A stretch of DNA of 64,000 nucleotides from Comamonadaceae bacterium (GCA_027488985.1 JAIYAR010000007.1:26746-90745), one strand, 5' to 3'; shown: positions 16,554-25,642, counted from the first letter of the stretch. Notes: generated from the letters alone by a model not told the origin. Made by a program: numbers and translations.

Positions 16554-17780
16554 TCAGCTCCTTTGGGCGTGGATGGCTTCGGCCAGGGCGGCCACACCGC
16601 GGTGGATCTCTTCCACACTGGGAGTCACAAAGCTCAGGCGCATGGATCGGGCGTCGGCGTTGCCGGCATAGAACGGCGCGCCGGGCACAAAGGCCACGCC
16701 TTTGTCCACCGCGTAGGGCAGCAGGTCCACCGCGTTCATGCCGGCAGGCAGGCGCGCCCACAAGAACATGCCACCGGCCGGAGTGTTCCAGGTGAAGGTG
16801 CTGTCGGCATTGGCAGAGTCCGGGCCTTGCGACTCGGGGAAGTGCTTGGCCAGCGCTTCCAACATCGCGTCGCGCTGGGCTTTGTAGAGGCTGCGGATGG
16901 TGGGCACATGGCGGTCCAGGAAACCGTTTTGCATCACCTCAAAAATCAGGCGCTGGTTGAAGCCGGGGCTGTGCAGGTCGGCCGCTTGCTTGGCTTGCAA
17001 GAGTTTGGGGTACACCGCCTTGGGTGCCACGATAAAGCCCATGCGCAGGCCGGGCGCCAGTACCTTGGAGAACGAGCCCAGATAAATGCCGCCTTCGGGG
17101 TTGCGCGCAGTCAGCGGGGCTGGTGGGGCGTGGTCAAACCACAGGTCGCCATAGGGGTTGTCTTCCATGATGGGCAGGCCGCTGCGGGCGGCTTCTGCGC
17201 TCAAGGCCGCACGGCGCGCTTCGGTCATGCTGCGGCCGGTGGGGTTCTGGAAGTTGGGCAACACGTACAAAAAGCGGGCGTCGGCAGACTTGGCGGCCAG
17301 GTCGGCAATGTCTATGCCTTCGGCGTCGCTGGCCACGCTCACCACATTCGGCTCCATGGGGGTGAAGGCCATCACCGCGCCCAAATAGGTGGGGGACTCG
17401 ACCAGCACCTTGCTGTCTTTGTCGATCAAAATTTTGGCAACCAGGTCCAGGCCCTGCTGCGAGCCGGTGGTGATGAGCACCTGCGCGGGGTCCACATTCC
17501 AGGTCACGCCGGCGGCGGCGCTTTGCGCTTTGAGCTGGGCGGCGACGAGTTCGCGCAAGGGGCCATAGCCCTCGCTGGCGGCGTACTGCAGTGCGCCTGC
17601 GGGGTCGTCTTTGAGCACCTTGGCGCAGGCGGCTTCAAACTCGGCCACCGGGAAGGTTTTGCTGCTGGGCAGGCCGCCGGCAAAGCTGATGATGCCGGGC
17701 TTCTCAGTCACTTTGAGGATCTCGCGGATCACCGAGGGGTTCATCTTGGCGGCACGTTCGGCCAGGGTCCAGTGGGTCAT
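16554..17780 (-). CDS. PLP-dependent aminotransferase (class I, 2-aminoadipate type)
   Basis: 408 aa from ATG 17780, with TCTGGAGAC upstream. Fold-type I aminotransferase of the LysN/MocR-catalytic type: ISFAGGLPSSKTFP near the N-terminus, ITTGSQQGLDLVAK (PLP phosphate contact), PNFQNPTGRSM, EDNPYGDLWFD and GSFSKVLAPGLRMGF with the Schiff-base lysine. Such enzymes move amino groups from a wide range of amino acids to 2-oxoglutarate or pyruvate. It sits fourth in the operon, between the cupin gene (50-bp gap) and the GST gene (2 bp). The MocR regulator encoded at the other end has a related C-terminal domain. Confidence 0.9.
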   Translation of the reverse strand: MTHWTLAERAAKMNPSVIREILKVTEKPGIISFAGGLPSSKTFPVAEFEAACAKVLKDDPAGALQYAASEGYGPLRELVAAQLKAQSAAAGVTWNVDPAQVLITTGSQQGLDLVAKILIDKDSKVLVESPTYLGAVMAFTPMEPNVVSVASDAEGIDIADLAAKSADARFLYVLPNFQNPTGRSMTEARRAALSAEAARSGLPIMEDNPYGDLWFDHAPPAPLTARNPEGGIYLGSFSKVLAPGLRMGFIVAPKAVYPKLLQAKQAADLHSPGFNQRLIFEVMQNGFLDRHVPTIRSLYKAQRDAMLEALAKHFPESQGPDSANADSTFTWNTPAGGMFLWARLPAGMNAVDLLPYAVDKGVAFVPGAPFYAGNADARSMRLSFVTPSVEEIHRGVAALAEAIHAQRS

Positions 17781-17830
17781 AGAGTCTCCAGAGAAATACA
17801 GTGTCTTTGTGTTGTGAATCGATAGGTTGC

Positions 17831-18160
17831 TCAGTCCACCACAAACAGGGTGGCGCCCAGAGGGGCGGTAGAGCGATGTGGTTCGGCATTGTCGGCCACT
17901 TGGTAACTCATTCCGGGACGCAGCGTGAAGGTCCGGCCGTCTTCGAGTTCCGTGTGCAGTTCGCCCTGCAGGCAGAGCAGGATGTGGCCTTTGACACACC
18001 AGTGGTCTGACACATAGCCCGGTGTGTACTCCACCATGCGCACCCGCACACTGCCAAAGTGTTGTGTGCGCCACAGAGCACGTCCGGCTTGGGCGCTTTT
18101 TTCTTCGGTCGGGATGGCGGACCAGTCGGTGGTGCCAAAGGGGATGTTGTGCATTTCCAT
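17831..18160 (-). CDS. DHCW-motif cupin protein
   Basis: 109-aa single-domain cupin. The motif SDHWCVKGHILLCLQGEL carries the histidine positions of cupin motif 1, and the second motif lies around MSYQVADNAEPHRS. I recall this as the DHCW cupin group, small proteins of unknown reaction often placed beside amino-acid exporters and MocR regulators. It follows the LysE gene by 10 bp, so it is in the operon. A metal-dependent isomerase, dioxygenase or sensing role is possible. Confidence 0.85.
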   Translation of the reverse strand: MEMHNIPFGTTDWSAIPTEEKSAQAGRALWRTQHFGSVRVRMVEYTPGYVSDHWCVKGHILLCLQGELHTELEDGRTFTLRPGMSYQVADNAEPHRSTAPLGATLFVVD

Positions 18161-18170
18161 GATTGGGTTT

Positions 18171-18788
18171 TCAGCTTGTCAGCATGGGGTAGAGCGAGGC
18201 CACCAAAGCCAGCGCCATCGTGATGTTGAAGATGCGCAGGCGCAGCGGGTCTTGCAGCAGGCCGCGCATGGCCTGCCCAAAGCCCACCCAAAAGGCAGAG
18301 CAGGGTGCGCCCAGCACCATGAAGAGGCCTGCCAGCAGCGCCACTTGCGCCATGCCGGCATTGGGCGGCAGGTAGGTGCTCATGCAGGTCACAGCCATCA
18401 CCCAGGCTTTGGGGTTCACCCACTGGAAAGCGGCCGCCGCCCAAAAGCCCATGGGTTGGATAGTGGGTGGCGTGTTGCCGCCATCAGCATCCGCAGCAGG
18501 GGCCGGGCGGGCGCTTGCCAGCTTCCAGGCGATCCAGAGCATGTAGGCCGAGCCTGCGTAGCGCAGCAAGTCGTACAACTGCGGAAACCGATCCAGCACC
18601 GAGTGCAGGCCCAAGCCCACACACAAAATCATGAAGGTGAAACCGAGGTTCACGCCCCACAGGTGCGGCTGCGCACGGCGGAAGCCGAAGTTCACACCCG
18701 AGGCCATGAGCATGGTGTTGTTGGGCCCTGGGGTGATGGAGCTGACGACTGCAAACAAGCCGGCAGCGAAAAGGGTGTCCAGGTTCAT
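18171..18788 (-). CDS. LysE/RhtB family amino-acid exporter
   Basis: 205-aa inner-membrane protein with about six helices. The signature at the N-terminus, SSITPGPNNTMLMASGVNFG, is diagnostic of the LysE/RhtB family, and NPKAWVMAV is the second conserved loop. The family exports amino acids such as lysine, homoserine or threonine. Its ATG (18788) overlaps the end of the EamA gene by 4 nt, so the two exporters are translationally coupled. Confidence 0.92.
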   Translation of the reverse strand: MNLDTLFAAGLFAVVSSITPGPNNTMLMASGVNFGFRRAQPHLWGVNLGFTFMILCVGLGLHSVLDRFPQLYDLLRYAGSAYMLWIAWKLASARPAPAADADGGNTPPTIQPMGFWAAAAFQWVNPKAWVMAVTCMSTYLPPNAGMAQVALLAGLFMVLGAPCSAFWVGFGQAMRGLLQDPLRLRIFNITMALALVASLYPMLTS

Positions 18789-19729
18789 GTGGACGCCCCC
18801 CGTGTTGTGCTGGTGGCAGGCGGAGGAGCCGGCGGTAAGGAGGCAAAGCGCTTGCCGATGAACACAGTCGACACCACGGCCAAAGCAAAGCCCACGGTCA
18901 CCAGATCGAGCGACTCCCCCAGAAGTGGAATGGCAGCCAGAATGCTCAAGAAAGGTTGCAACAGTTGTATCTGGCTGACCTTGAGCGTGCCGCCCAATGC
19001 CAGGCCGCGGTACCAGGCAAAAAAGCCCGCCCACATGGAAAACACACCCACGTAACCCAGCGCCCACCAGGAGCTGGCGCGGATGCTGTGCTCCGGCCAG
19101 GTCAGCAGAGCCCCCGGCAGGGTGACGGGGAGGGCCAGCACACACACCCAGCAGATGACCTGCTCCGCACCCAGTGTGGGCGTGACCTTGGCGCCATATA
19201 CATAGCCCAGCGCGGCAGAGATCACAGCGCCCAGCATCAGCACATCCCCCCACTCCAAAGCCAGACTCGGTCCGTGTTGCGTGGCGCGGTAGAGCGAAAA
19301 GCCCACCACCAGTGCCGAACCGATGCAGGCACTCAGCCAGAAGCCCAGCCGGGCGCGTTGGTGCATGACGATGGCGGCGACCACGGCGGTCGCTAGTGGC
19401 AGTAAGGCAATTATGACGGCGGCATGGCTCGCGCTGATGGTCAGCAGCGCATAGCCAATGAGCAGCGGGAAACCCAGTGCATTGCCCAGCGCGGCAATGC
19501 TCAGGGGACGCCACTCGGCCGCATTGGGCCAGCGCGAGCGGGTGGCGAGCAGAAACACGATCGACAAGCCGCCGGCCAATGCAGCGCGGCCCAGTGTCAC
19601 AAACCAGGGCGAGAGCTGGGGCGCGTCGGCGGTGCCGGTGGCCAGGCGGGTCATGGGCAGGGTGATGGCAAAGATCGCCACGCCCAGCAGGCCCAGCCAG
19701 AGGCCGCGTGTTTCGTTTTTGGAATTCAT
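18785..19729 (-). CDS. EamA/DMT-superfamily exporter
   Basis: 314-aa inner-membrane protein with ten predicted helices in two EamA repeats (about 8-140 and 155-295). PMTRLATG, FPLLIGYALLTISASHAAVI and LLQPFLSILAAIPLLGE are typical of the drug/metabolite transporter family. Members export amino acids and other small metabolites. First gene of the minus-strand operon, reading away from the MocR gene, with the start chosen at ATG 19729. The intergenic region holds the candidate operator. A start one codon group upstream (about 19738) would run into that operator. Confidence 0.9.
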   Translation of the reverse strand: MNSKNETRGLWLGLLGVAIFAITLPMTRLATGTADAPQLSPWFVTLGRAALAGGLSIVFLLATRSRWPNAAEWRPLSIAALGNALGFPLLIGYALLTISASHAAVIIALLPLATAVVAAIVMHQRARLGFWLSACIGSALVVGFSLYRATQHGPSLALEWGDVLMLGAVISAALGYVYGAKVTPTLGAEQVICWVCVLALPVTLPGALLTWPEHSIRASSWWALGYVGVFSMWAGFFAWYRGLALGGTLKVSQIQLLQPFLSILAAIPLLGESLDLVTVGFALAVVSTVFIGKRFASLPPAPPPATSTTRGAST

Positions 19730-19736
19730 GCGATTC

Positions 19737-19772
19737 ACTGTACTTTGAAAAACAGCACAGTTGCAGTACAGT
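19737..19772. promoter_or_regulatory. Candidate MocR operator (inverted repeat)
   Basis: Perfect 8-bp inverted repeat ACTGTACT (19737-19744) and AGTACAGT (19765-19772), with a further related half-site GCACAGT (about 19755-19761) between. It lies 8 bp before the EamA start and about 70 bp before the MocR start, as expected for a site controlling both genes. MocR proteins typically bind such paired short repeats. Assignment is by position and symmetry only. Confidence 0.55.
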
Positions 19773-19839
19773 TTTGCTAAACAGCCTGCAATCTGTATTG
19801 CTGGCATGACCGTTACAGCCCTGCCCAAAGTGTCCGCCC

Positions 19840-21297
19840 ATGTTGATGAAAACCGCCGCCCAAACCCTGGCCGAACAGCTTTACGCTGTGTTCGCCCAGC
19901 GCATCCGCGACCGCTTGCTGGCGCCCGGCGCGCGCCTGCCTTCGGTGCGCCTGTGTGCCCAGCAGCAAAAGGTGAGCCCGTCCACCGTGGTGACGGCCTA
20001 TGACCAGCTGCTGGCGCAAGGCCTGATCGAGGCGCGCCGCAACCGCGGTTTTTATGTGCGAGATTTGCCACTAGCGCCCATGGATAGTGCGCGGGAAGCT
20101 ATGATTTCAGGAGCAAATGAGGCCGGCGCTGAAGGTGGCAGTTTGATGCTGACCATGCCCCGCCAGCGTGCGCCGCTCAACGCCACGGCGTTGATCCGCG
20201 GCATGTTCCACGGCGTGAGTAACAAGCCCCAGCCCGGCATGGGCGTGCTGCCCAAAGAATGGCTGGAGACTACCTTTTTGGCCACCGCGGTGCGCCGCAG
20301 TTGCAGTGTGGAGGCGCTGAACGCCTTTTCCTTGCAATACGGTGAGCCTGCCGGTGACATCGGGCTGCGCCGGGCGCTGTCCACCAAGCTGGCGGGCCTG
20401 GCGGTACATGCTGCGCCGGAGCAGATCATTACCACCATGGGCGCCACCCACGCGTTGGACGTGGTGAGCCGCACCCTGCTGCAGGCCGGCGACTATGTGA
20501 TGGTCGAAGAACCGGGCTGGGCCGTGGAGTTTGCGCGGCTGGACGCCTTGGGCATGCGCATCCTGCCGGTACCGCGCCGGGCCGACGGGCCGGACCTGGA
20601 GGTCATGGCCAAATACTGCGAGGTGCACAAACCCAAGCTCTTTGTGAGTGTGAGCGTGTTTCACAACCCCACCGGTTTTTGTCTGTCCCCCAGCAGCGCT
20701 TACCGCATTCTGCAGTTGGCGAATCAGCACGACTTCCATATCGTCGAAGACGATACCTACAGCCACTTCGCCCCCGACCACGCCACCCGCCTGTGCGCGC
20801 TGGACGGGTTACAGCGCACTATCTATGTGGCGGGCTTTGCCAAGATCCTCGCGCCCAACTGGCGCGTGGGCTATATGGCCGCCTCCAAGGACTTGGCCGA
20901 GCGCTTGTTGGATACCAAGCTGCTCTCTACCCTGACCACGCCTGCGCTATTGGAGAAGGCCATGGCTTGGTGCATAGACCAAGGCCAACTGCGCCGGCAC
21001 GCCGAGCGCATCCGTACCCAGTTGGACGCCGCCCGCGCACGCAGCGTCAAGCTGGCGCTGGCCCATGGCTGCACCTTTGCGTCTGACCCGGTGGGCCTGT
21101 TTGGCTGGGTGGAGACCGGTGTGGATACCGATGCCTTGAGCCAGCGCATGCTGGACGAAGGCTATCTGTTGGCGCCCGGCGCCCTGTTCCACGCCCGGCG
21201 CACGCCCAGCAGCCTGATGCGCATCAACTTTGCGTCAACCCAAGAGGCGCAGTTCTGGAAGACCTTTGCGCGGCTGCGGGATGAAAAAAACCGATAA
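19840..21297 (+). CDS. MocR-type transcriptional regulator (GntR wHTH plus aminotransferase domain)
   Basis: 485 aa. The N-terminal winged helix (about 8-75: TLAEQLYAVFAQRIRDRLL, GARLPSVRLCAQ, STVVTAYDQLLAQGLIEAR) is of the GntR kind. The C-terminal aminotransferase fold (about 120-485) binds PLP: NPTGFCLSP, VEDDTYSHF and GFAKILAPNWRVGY with the lysine. MocR proteins sense amines or PLP (PdxR, GabR) and act on a divergent operon, which here is the eight-gene set. A dispersed-repeat copy encodes residues about 74-93 in the inter-domain linker. ATG 19846 is an alternative start. Confidence 0.92.
   Translation: MLMKTAAQTLAEQLYAVFAQRIRDRLLAPGARLPSVRLCAQQQKVSPSTVVTAYDQLLAQGLIEARRNRGFYVRDLPLAPMDSAREAMISGANEAGAEGGSLMLTMPRQRAPLNATALIRGMFHGVSNKPQPGMGVLPKEWLETTFLATAVRRSCSVEALNAFSLQYGEPAGDIGLRRALSTKLAGLAVHAAPEQIITTMGATHALDVVSRTLLQAGDYVMVEEPGWAVEFARLDALGMRILPVPRRADGPDLEVMAKYCEVHKPKLFVSVSVFHNPTGFCLSPSSAYRILQLANQHDFHIVEDDTYSHFAPDHATRLCALDGLQRTIYVAGFAKILAPNWRVGYMAASKDLAERLLDTKLLSTLTTPALLEKAMAWCIDQGQLRRHAERIRTQLDAARARSVKLALAHGCTFASDPVGLFGWVETGVDTDALSQRMLDEGYLLAPGALFHARRTPSSLMRINFASTQEAQFWKTFARLRDEKNR
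20060..20118 (+). repeat. Dispersed repeat inside the MocR gene
   Basis: Shows TTTGCCACTAGCGCCCATGG, ATAGTGCGCG and GAAGCTATGATTT, colinear with the repeat consensus. It is translated in the linker between the DNA-binding and aminotransferase domains (about residues 74-93), where extra residues would be tolerated. Confidence 0.6.
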
Positions 21298-21372
21298 ATG
21301 CGATTAAATTACTTAATTGTAAAAAATAAATAAATTGTTTAGTATTTGCGCATCAATGTGATTGGAGCGCGT

Positions 21373-22998
21373 ATGCAGCACCGTAGTCTGACCCTTAGAG
21401 CGCAACTGGCTCTGTCCTTCGGCACTCTGGTGCTGTTGCTTTTGTCAGCCTCCGGCTTGGGCTTGTATGCCGCTGAATCTGCGCACGATGACCTCGAAAA
21501 CTTCATCCATGGCAGCAATGCACGGGACATGCTGGCTGAAGAAGTGCAAGTGGCCGTGGAGCGGCGGGCGATTGCAGCCCGTAACCTGCTGTTGGTGACG
21601 ACCGATGCCGACCGCGACGATGAGTACCAACTCGCGGTCCGGGCCCATGAAGATGTGCAGAAACGCATCGCTGCACTGCAGGCCCGCATGAATGATGAGG
21701 GTGTGACTGCAGATGTAAAGGCATTGGCCGGAGAAATTGCCAAAGTGGAGGCGCAGTACGGCCCGGTCGCCCTTGCTATTGTGGACATGGCTCGCAAAGG
21801 CCGGCGGGAAGAGGCCGCAGACAAGCTCTCACGCGAATGCCGGCCCTTGCTGAAGGCCCTGATCAAATCCGTGGATGACTTTGGCGAAGCGACGCACCAA
21901 GCATCTGTGGCCACGGTCGAGGCGTCAGAAGTCAGCTATGTCCGGCTCCACCGGGCTTTGATAGCGATGTCGCTGCTCAGAACGGTAGTGGCGTCTGTCG
22001 TGGGCTGGGTCATGATCCGCCACCTCGACCGAGCACTGGGTGCAGAGCCGGCGGTGCTGAACCTCGCAGCTCAACGGGTTGCCGAGGGCGATCTCACCAC
22101 CATGCCGATTCTGGTGTCGGCACCAGCAGGCAGTGTGCTGAGCTATATGGCCACTATGCAAAGCAGTCTGGTGCAGATTGTGAGCCGGGTCCGGGGCGCA
22201 TCAGATTCCATAGCCACCGGCGCGGAGCAGATCGCGGTGGGTGGTCAGGAGTTGAGCCAACGCACTGAGGAGCAAGCCAGTGCTCTGGAAGAAACCGCCG
22301 CCACCATGGAAGAGTTCACCGGCTCGGCCCGCCGTAGCGCTGAAAACGCCGGGCATGCCAATCATCTGGCTCAAACCGCCTCAAATGTGGCAGGTCGCGG
22401 CGGTGAAGAGGTGTCTGCGGTGGTGAGCACCATGCGGGGCATCAATGAGAGTTCGCGCCGCATCAACGACATCATCAGCGTCATCGATGGCATTGCCTTC
22501 CAGACCAACATCCTCGCATTGAATGCAGCTGTCGAAGCGGCGCGGGCCGGAGAGCAGGGGCGCGGCTTTGCGGTAGTAGCGAGCGAAGTGCGCCACCTGG
22601 CCCAGCGGAGCGCAGAGGCCGCCAAGGAAATCAAGGCCCTGATCAGCGCCAGCGTGCAGCAAGTGGAGCATGGCTCCAGTCTTGTGGAGCGGGCAGGCCT
22701 CACTATGCAAGAGGTGGTGGATGCAGTCCAGCGGGTGGGCGCCATCGTGGGCGAAATCAGCCACACCAGCCATGAGCAGGACACGGCGATTGCGCAGATC
22801 GGCGAGGCGGTCAGCCAGTTGGACAAGACCACTCAGCAAAACGCCGCACTGGTGGAGGAGAGCGCTGCCGCTTCTCAAAACCTGCAGCACCAGACGCAGG
22901 AGTTGGTGGATACGGTGTCCATCTTCAAACTCGATGCCGAGATGAACCTGCAGCACAGCACCCGCCGTACGCCGAACCTGCGGTTGTCGTTCGCCTGA
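21373..22998 (+). CDS. Methyl-accepting chemotaxis protein
   Basis: 541 aa from ATG 21373, preceded by TTGGAGCG. The order is: TM1 (about 9-30); a periplasmic four-helix-bundle type sensor (about 35-190); TM2 (about 195-215); a HAMP-like region; and a long signalling coiled coil. Methylation region [18 protein letters not shown] and the CheA/CheW-binding hairpin tip [33 protein letters not shown] place it in the Tsr-like class. No CheR-tethering pentapeptide ends the protein. A longer frame from TTG 21346 lacks a ribosome site. The AT-rich upstream region (21298-21345) probably contains the promoter. The ligand is unknown. Confidence 0.94.
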   Translation: MQHRSLTLRAQLALSFGTLVLLLLSASGLGLYAAESAHDDLENFIHGSNARDMLAEEVQVAVERRAIAARNLLLVTTDADRDDEYQLAVRAHEDVQKRIAALQARMNDEGVTADVKALAGEIAKVEAQYGPVALAIVDMARKGRREEAADKLSRECRPLLKALIKSVDDFGEATHQASVATVEASEVSYVRLHRALIAMSLLRTVVASVVGWVMIRHLDRALGAEPAVLNLAAQRVAEGDLTTMPILVSAPAGSVLSYMATMQSSLVQIVSRVRGASDSIATGAEQIAVGGQELSQRTEEQASALEETAATMEEFTGSARRSAENAGHANHLAQTASNVAGRGGEEVSAVVSTMRGINESSRRINDIISVIDGIAFQTNILALNAAVEAARAGEQGRGFAVVASEVRHLAQRSAEAAKEIKALISASVQQVEHGSSLVERAGLTMQEVVDAVQRVGAIVGEISHTSHEQDTAIAQIGEAVSQLDKTTQQNAALVEESAAASQNLQHQTQELVDTVSIFKLDAEMNLQHSTRRTPNLRLSFA

Positions 22999-23013
22999 GT
23001 CTGCCGGGCAATC

Positions 23014-23052
23014 CGCAGCTGCTCGCGCTTTTGTAGCACGAGAGCCAGTGGA
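23014..23052 (-). repeat. Dispersed ~60-bp repeat, partial copy
   Basis: Read on the minus strand, GTCCACTGGCTCTCGTGCTA then AAAGCGCGAGCAGCTGC follow the repeat order. It lies directly after the chemoreceptor stop codon, before the HD-GYP-like gene. Confidence 0.5.
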
Positions 23053-23109
23053 CATCATGCGTATACTAGTTAAACTCCTCTGAGTAACTATTCATAACCA
23101 TGAGTCTCT

Positions 23110-24402
23110 ATGTGGAAAAAGCTTGGTGTTCCGGTTCCGATTGATGCTTCCCAGGTGGTGATCGGTCTTTATGTCTGGTTAGACCTGACCTGGGACGAGC
23201 ACCCTTTCTTTTCCAGCCGGTTCATGGTGAAAACGGCGAAGGATGTGTCCATCATCCAATCGTTGGACATCGAAGGAAAGCTCTACTTCTATAGCGAGCA
23301 AAGTACGGCGCAACCCGGCCCGCTGATCCCGAAGCCACTGAATGTGGATGAGGTCAAAGCGGCAGAGGAGCGCGCGGCCAAGGATGCCCTGGTAGCTGAA
23401 ATGTTGGCCTTGGAAAAAGCCAAGATGGCCAAGCAAAAAGCCTTGCGCGATGCGGCATTGCGGGCCGACCAGGCTTGGGGCAATGCCGCCAGGGCGGCCA
23501 AAGCCGCCCTCAATGAGTTGCCGCGTTCGCCGAAAGTGGCAGGCAAGCAATTGGTGGATTTGTCGTCCGAAGCTGCGGCCATGGTGTCCAAGAACCGCGA
23601 GGTATTGCTGCACTTGCTGGGCGACAAGAAAGAGCAGGGTCCCCAGTTTCATGCGCTGAACTGTATGACGCTGGCCATGCTGGTTGGCAAAAAAGCTGGC
23701 ATGAATGAACGTGGTCTGGCCGATCTGGCACTGGCAGCCCTCGCGCACGATGCGGGTGAGTCGCAGATCCCCCAACAGATTTTGAAGAATCCGCAGCGCA
23801 AGAAGCACGAAGAGGATTTCTTCCGGCAGCACGTCACCTTCAGTACCAAATTTGCCGAAGAGTCCGGCGCTTTCAGTCCGGACGCGTTGGCGATGATTTC
23901 GGATCACCACGAAGCGATGGATGGCTCGGGCTGGCCGCGCGGCAAACAAGGCGATGCCCTGAGTGTTGGCGCACGCATTCTTGCCATCGTGGATCGCTAC
24001 GACACCTTGTGCACCCCGGACATGCCCAAAGGGGTGCCGATGATGCCGGCCGAGGCGCTGGCCACCATGTTCCGTAACGAGTCCACGCGGCTGGACAAGG
24101 CGCTACTAAGTTTGATGATAAAGCTTCTGGGTGTGTATCCGCCTGGCACAGCTGTTCAATTGAGCGATGGCTCCCTGGCGCTGGTGATTGCGCCGGGTGC
24201 CAATTCGCTAAAACCTACGGTGCTTTTGTATTCACCCGAGCTTTCCAAAGACGATGCGCCCACCATTGATCTGGCCGGCGAGTCAGACATCAAAATCGTC
24301 GAAGCGGTGCGACCGTCTACCCTGCCGCTGGATGTGTTCCAGTGGTTGAATCCCCAACAACGGCTGTCCTACTTTTTCTCGGTGGACGACACCAAAAACT
24401 GA
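23110..24402 (+). CDS. HD-GYP-like phosphodiesterase with N-terminal DUF3391
   Basis: 430 aa. Residues about 5-90 form a DUF3391-like domain (VPIDASQVVIGLYVWLDLTW), usual at the front of HD-GYP proteins, then a helical linker, then the HD domain (about 150-345). HD-GYP enzymes hydrolyse cyclic di-GMP, which would favour motility. The metal motif is HDAGESQIP (H213/D214) rather than HDIGKIGIP, and the signature reads HHEAMDGSGWP instead of GYP, so most metal ligands remain but the lysine and tyrosine have changed. A C-terminal extension of about 85 residues follows. Convergent with the HDOD gene. A weak sigma-28-like TAAA-N15-ATTCATAA lies upstream at 23071-23097. Confidence 0.82.
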   Translation: MWKKLGVPVPIDASQVVIGLYVWLDLTWDEHPFFSSRFMVKTAKDVSIIQSLDIEGKLYFYSEQSTAQPGPLIPKPLNVDEVKAAEERAAKDALVAEMLALEKAKMAKQKALRDAALRADQAWGNAARAAKAALNELPRSPKVAGKQLVDLSSEAAAMVSKNREVLLHLLGDKKEQGPQFHALNCMTLAMLVGKKAGMNERGLADLALAALAHDAGESQIPQQILKNPQRKKHEEDFFRQHVTFSTKFAEESGAFSPDALAMISDHHEAMDGSGWPRGKQGDALSVGARILAIVDRYDTLCTPDMPKGVPMMPAEALATMFRNESTRLDKALLSLMIKLLGVYPPGTAVQLSDGSLALVIAPGANSLKPTVLLYSPELSKDDAPTIDLAGESDIKIVEAVRPSTLPLDVFQWLNPQQRLSYFFSVDDTKN

Positions 24403-24417
24403 TGGAGGCGCCTGCCG

Positions 24418-25638
24418 CTATGCGGTGGCTAGGCTACGCAACAGGGCGCGGTTGACCTCATCAGTCGCAATCTGGTGGGCCCGGCAGACTTCACGGATGA
24501 CTTTGGTATTGCGGCCTTCCAGAGCAGCTGCCACCTCCAGCCACGGGGAGTAGGGCCCTGTATGGGCCACCACAGCTGATGCCACTCGACCTGGGAGTGG
24601 CAGGCGGTGCAAGGCTGCGCCCAGGTTTTCGCCGAGCAGCAAATCCACTTGCGAGAAGACCCCGCACAAAAACACCTCGCGCCGCAAATCGTCTTCCACG
24701 CCGGCATCGGCAAGGCGCTCCATGATGCGGGCTCGCAGCACCATGGCGTGGCGGATAGGGTCGAGATTGGTATCTGCACTGGCATGGGGCAGTTGCTCCA
24801 TGAGCCAAGCGCGCAGGCGGCTGTAGCCCAAGGTCATCAGGCCTTGGCGCAGGCTGCTGACTTCGTTGCGCAAGCCTAGTGCGACGGAGTTGGCGAAGCG
24901 CAGGAACCGGTAGCAAAGCAGGGGCTCGTTGCCCATGGTGTGCTCAAGGGCTTCGAGCGACTCGTCTGCATCAATGGAGTGCACCAGGTCCAGCAACACC
25001 TGCCGGGCTGGCTGGATCTGACGGTAACGGTAGGCATACAGCATCTCTTCGGCGGGCCAACCGGCGACGCCCCGGACATGTTGCTGATCCAGCGCATGTT
25101 CCACCAACGCTTGGCTGGCGAGAGACTCGTAAAACTGGCCGGCATGCACCGGACTTTGGGTATGCCGGCTGCCGTGGTTGCCCCCTTCATGGCTTTGGCG
25201 CAGGGCGGCGCGCAGGGCACCGAGGGCATCTTGTGCTGTCAGCGAAAGCATGGCGGTGTGGAACCAGCCGGCTTCCTCTTCGCGGGGGTTCTCGCCGGGC
25301 TCGCCGCCCCACACGAGTTTGACGCCCCGCTGGTGCGCCTTACGGATACGCCCGGCCAGCAGGGCATCTCCCAGCCACGCGTGAGGAACTTCAAGCCAGA
25401 TGTTGGTGGCTACGTTGTGCTCCAGCAGGTCGGACAGCAGGCCGGGGGCACGTGGATGGAGCAGGCAGATTTCGCGGCGGGCAGGCCAGAGTTCCTGCAA
25501 GGACTCGATCAAGTGGTTCGCGTCTACCGCGCTGCTGCTTTCAGGGTCCAGCCACAGGCGTACCCCTATGCGTTTGCGCCACTGGTCCCACACGGGCTCG
25601 TAGCCCATGGTGATGCTGCCGAGTACCGAGCTGCTCAT
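24418..25638 (-). CDS. HDOD domain protein (YuxH-like, degenerate EAL plus HDOD)
   Basis: 406 aa. The N-terminal half resembles a much reduced EAL-like region without recognisable catalytic motifs. The C-terminal half is an HDOD domain (about 185-390: LLDLVHSIDADESLEALEHTM, CYRFLRFANSVALG, LMTLGYSRLRAWLM, FLCGVFSQVDLLLG). HDOD proteins lack phosphohydrolase residues and act in signalling, often with cyclic di-GMP systems. It begins 4 bp after flgL and so is probably the last gene of the flgB-L transcript, linking it to motility. It ends 15 bp from the convergent HD-GYP-like gene. Confidence 0.82.
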   Translation of the reverse strand: MSSSVLGSITMGYEPVWDQWRKRIGVRLWLDPESSSAVDANHLIESLQELWPARREICLLHPRAPGLLSDLLEHNVATNIWLEVPHAWLGDALLAGRIRKAHQRGVKLVWGGEPGENPREEEAGWFHTAMLSLTAQDALGALRAALRQSHEGGNHGSRHTQSPVHAGQFYESLASQALVEHALDQQHVRGVAGWPAEEMLYAYRYRQIQPARQVLLDLVHSIDADESLEALEHTMGNEPLLCYRFLRFANSVALGLRNEVSSLRQGLMTLGYSRLRAWLMEQLPHASADTNLDPIRHAMVLRARIMERLADAGVEDDLRREVFLCGVFSQVDLLLGENLGAALHRLPLPGRVASAVVAHTGPYSPWLEVAAALEGRNTKVIREVCRAHQIATDEVNRALLRSLATA

Positions 25639-25642
25639 GGCG

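Noticed and set aside
16563-17825. Plus-strand open frame of 420 codons opposite the aminotransferase
   Set aside because: Antisense shadow of a well-supported gene; composition is Gly/His/Gln-rich with no domain features.
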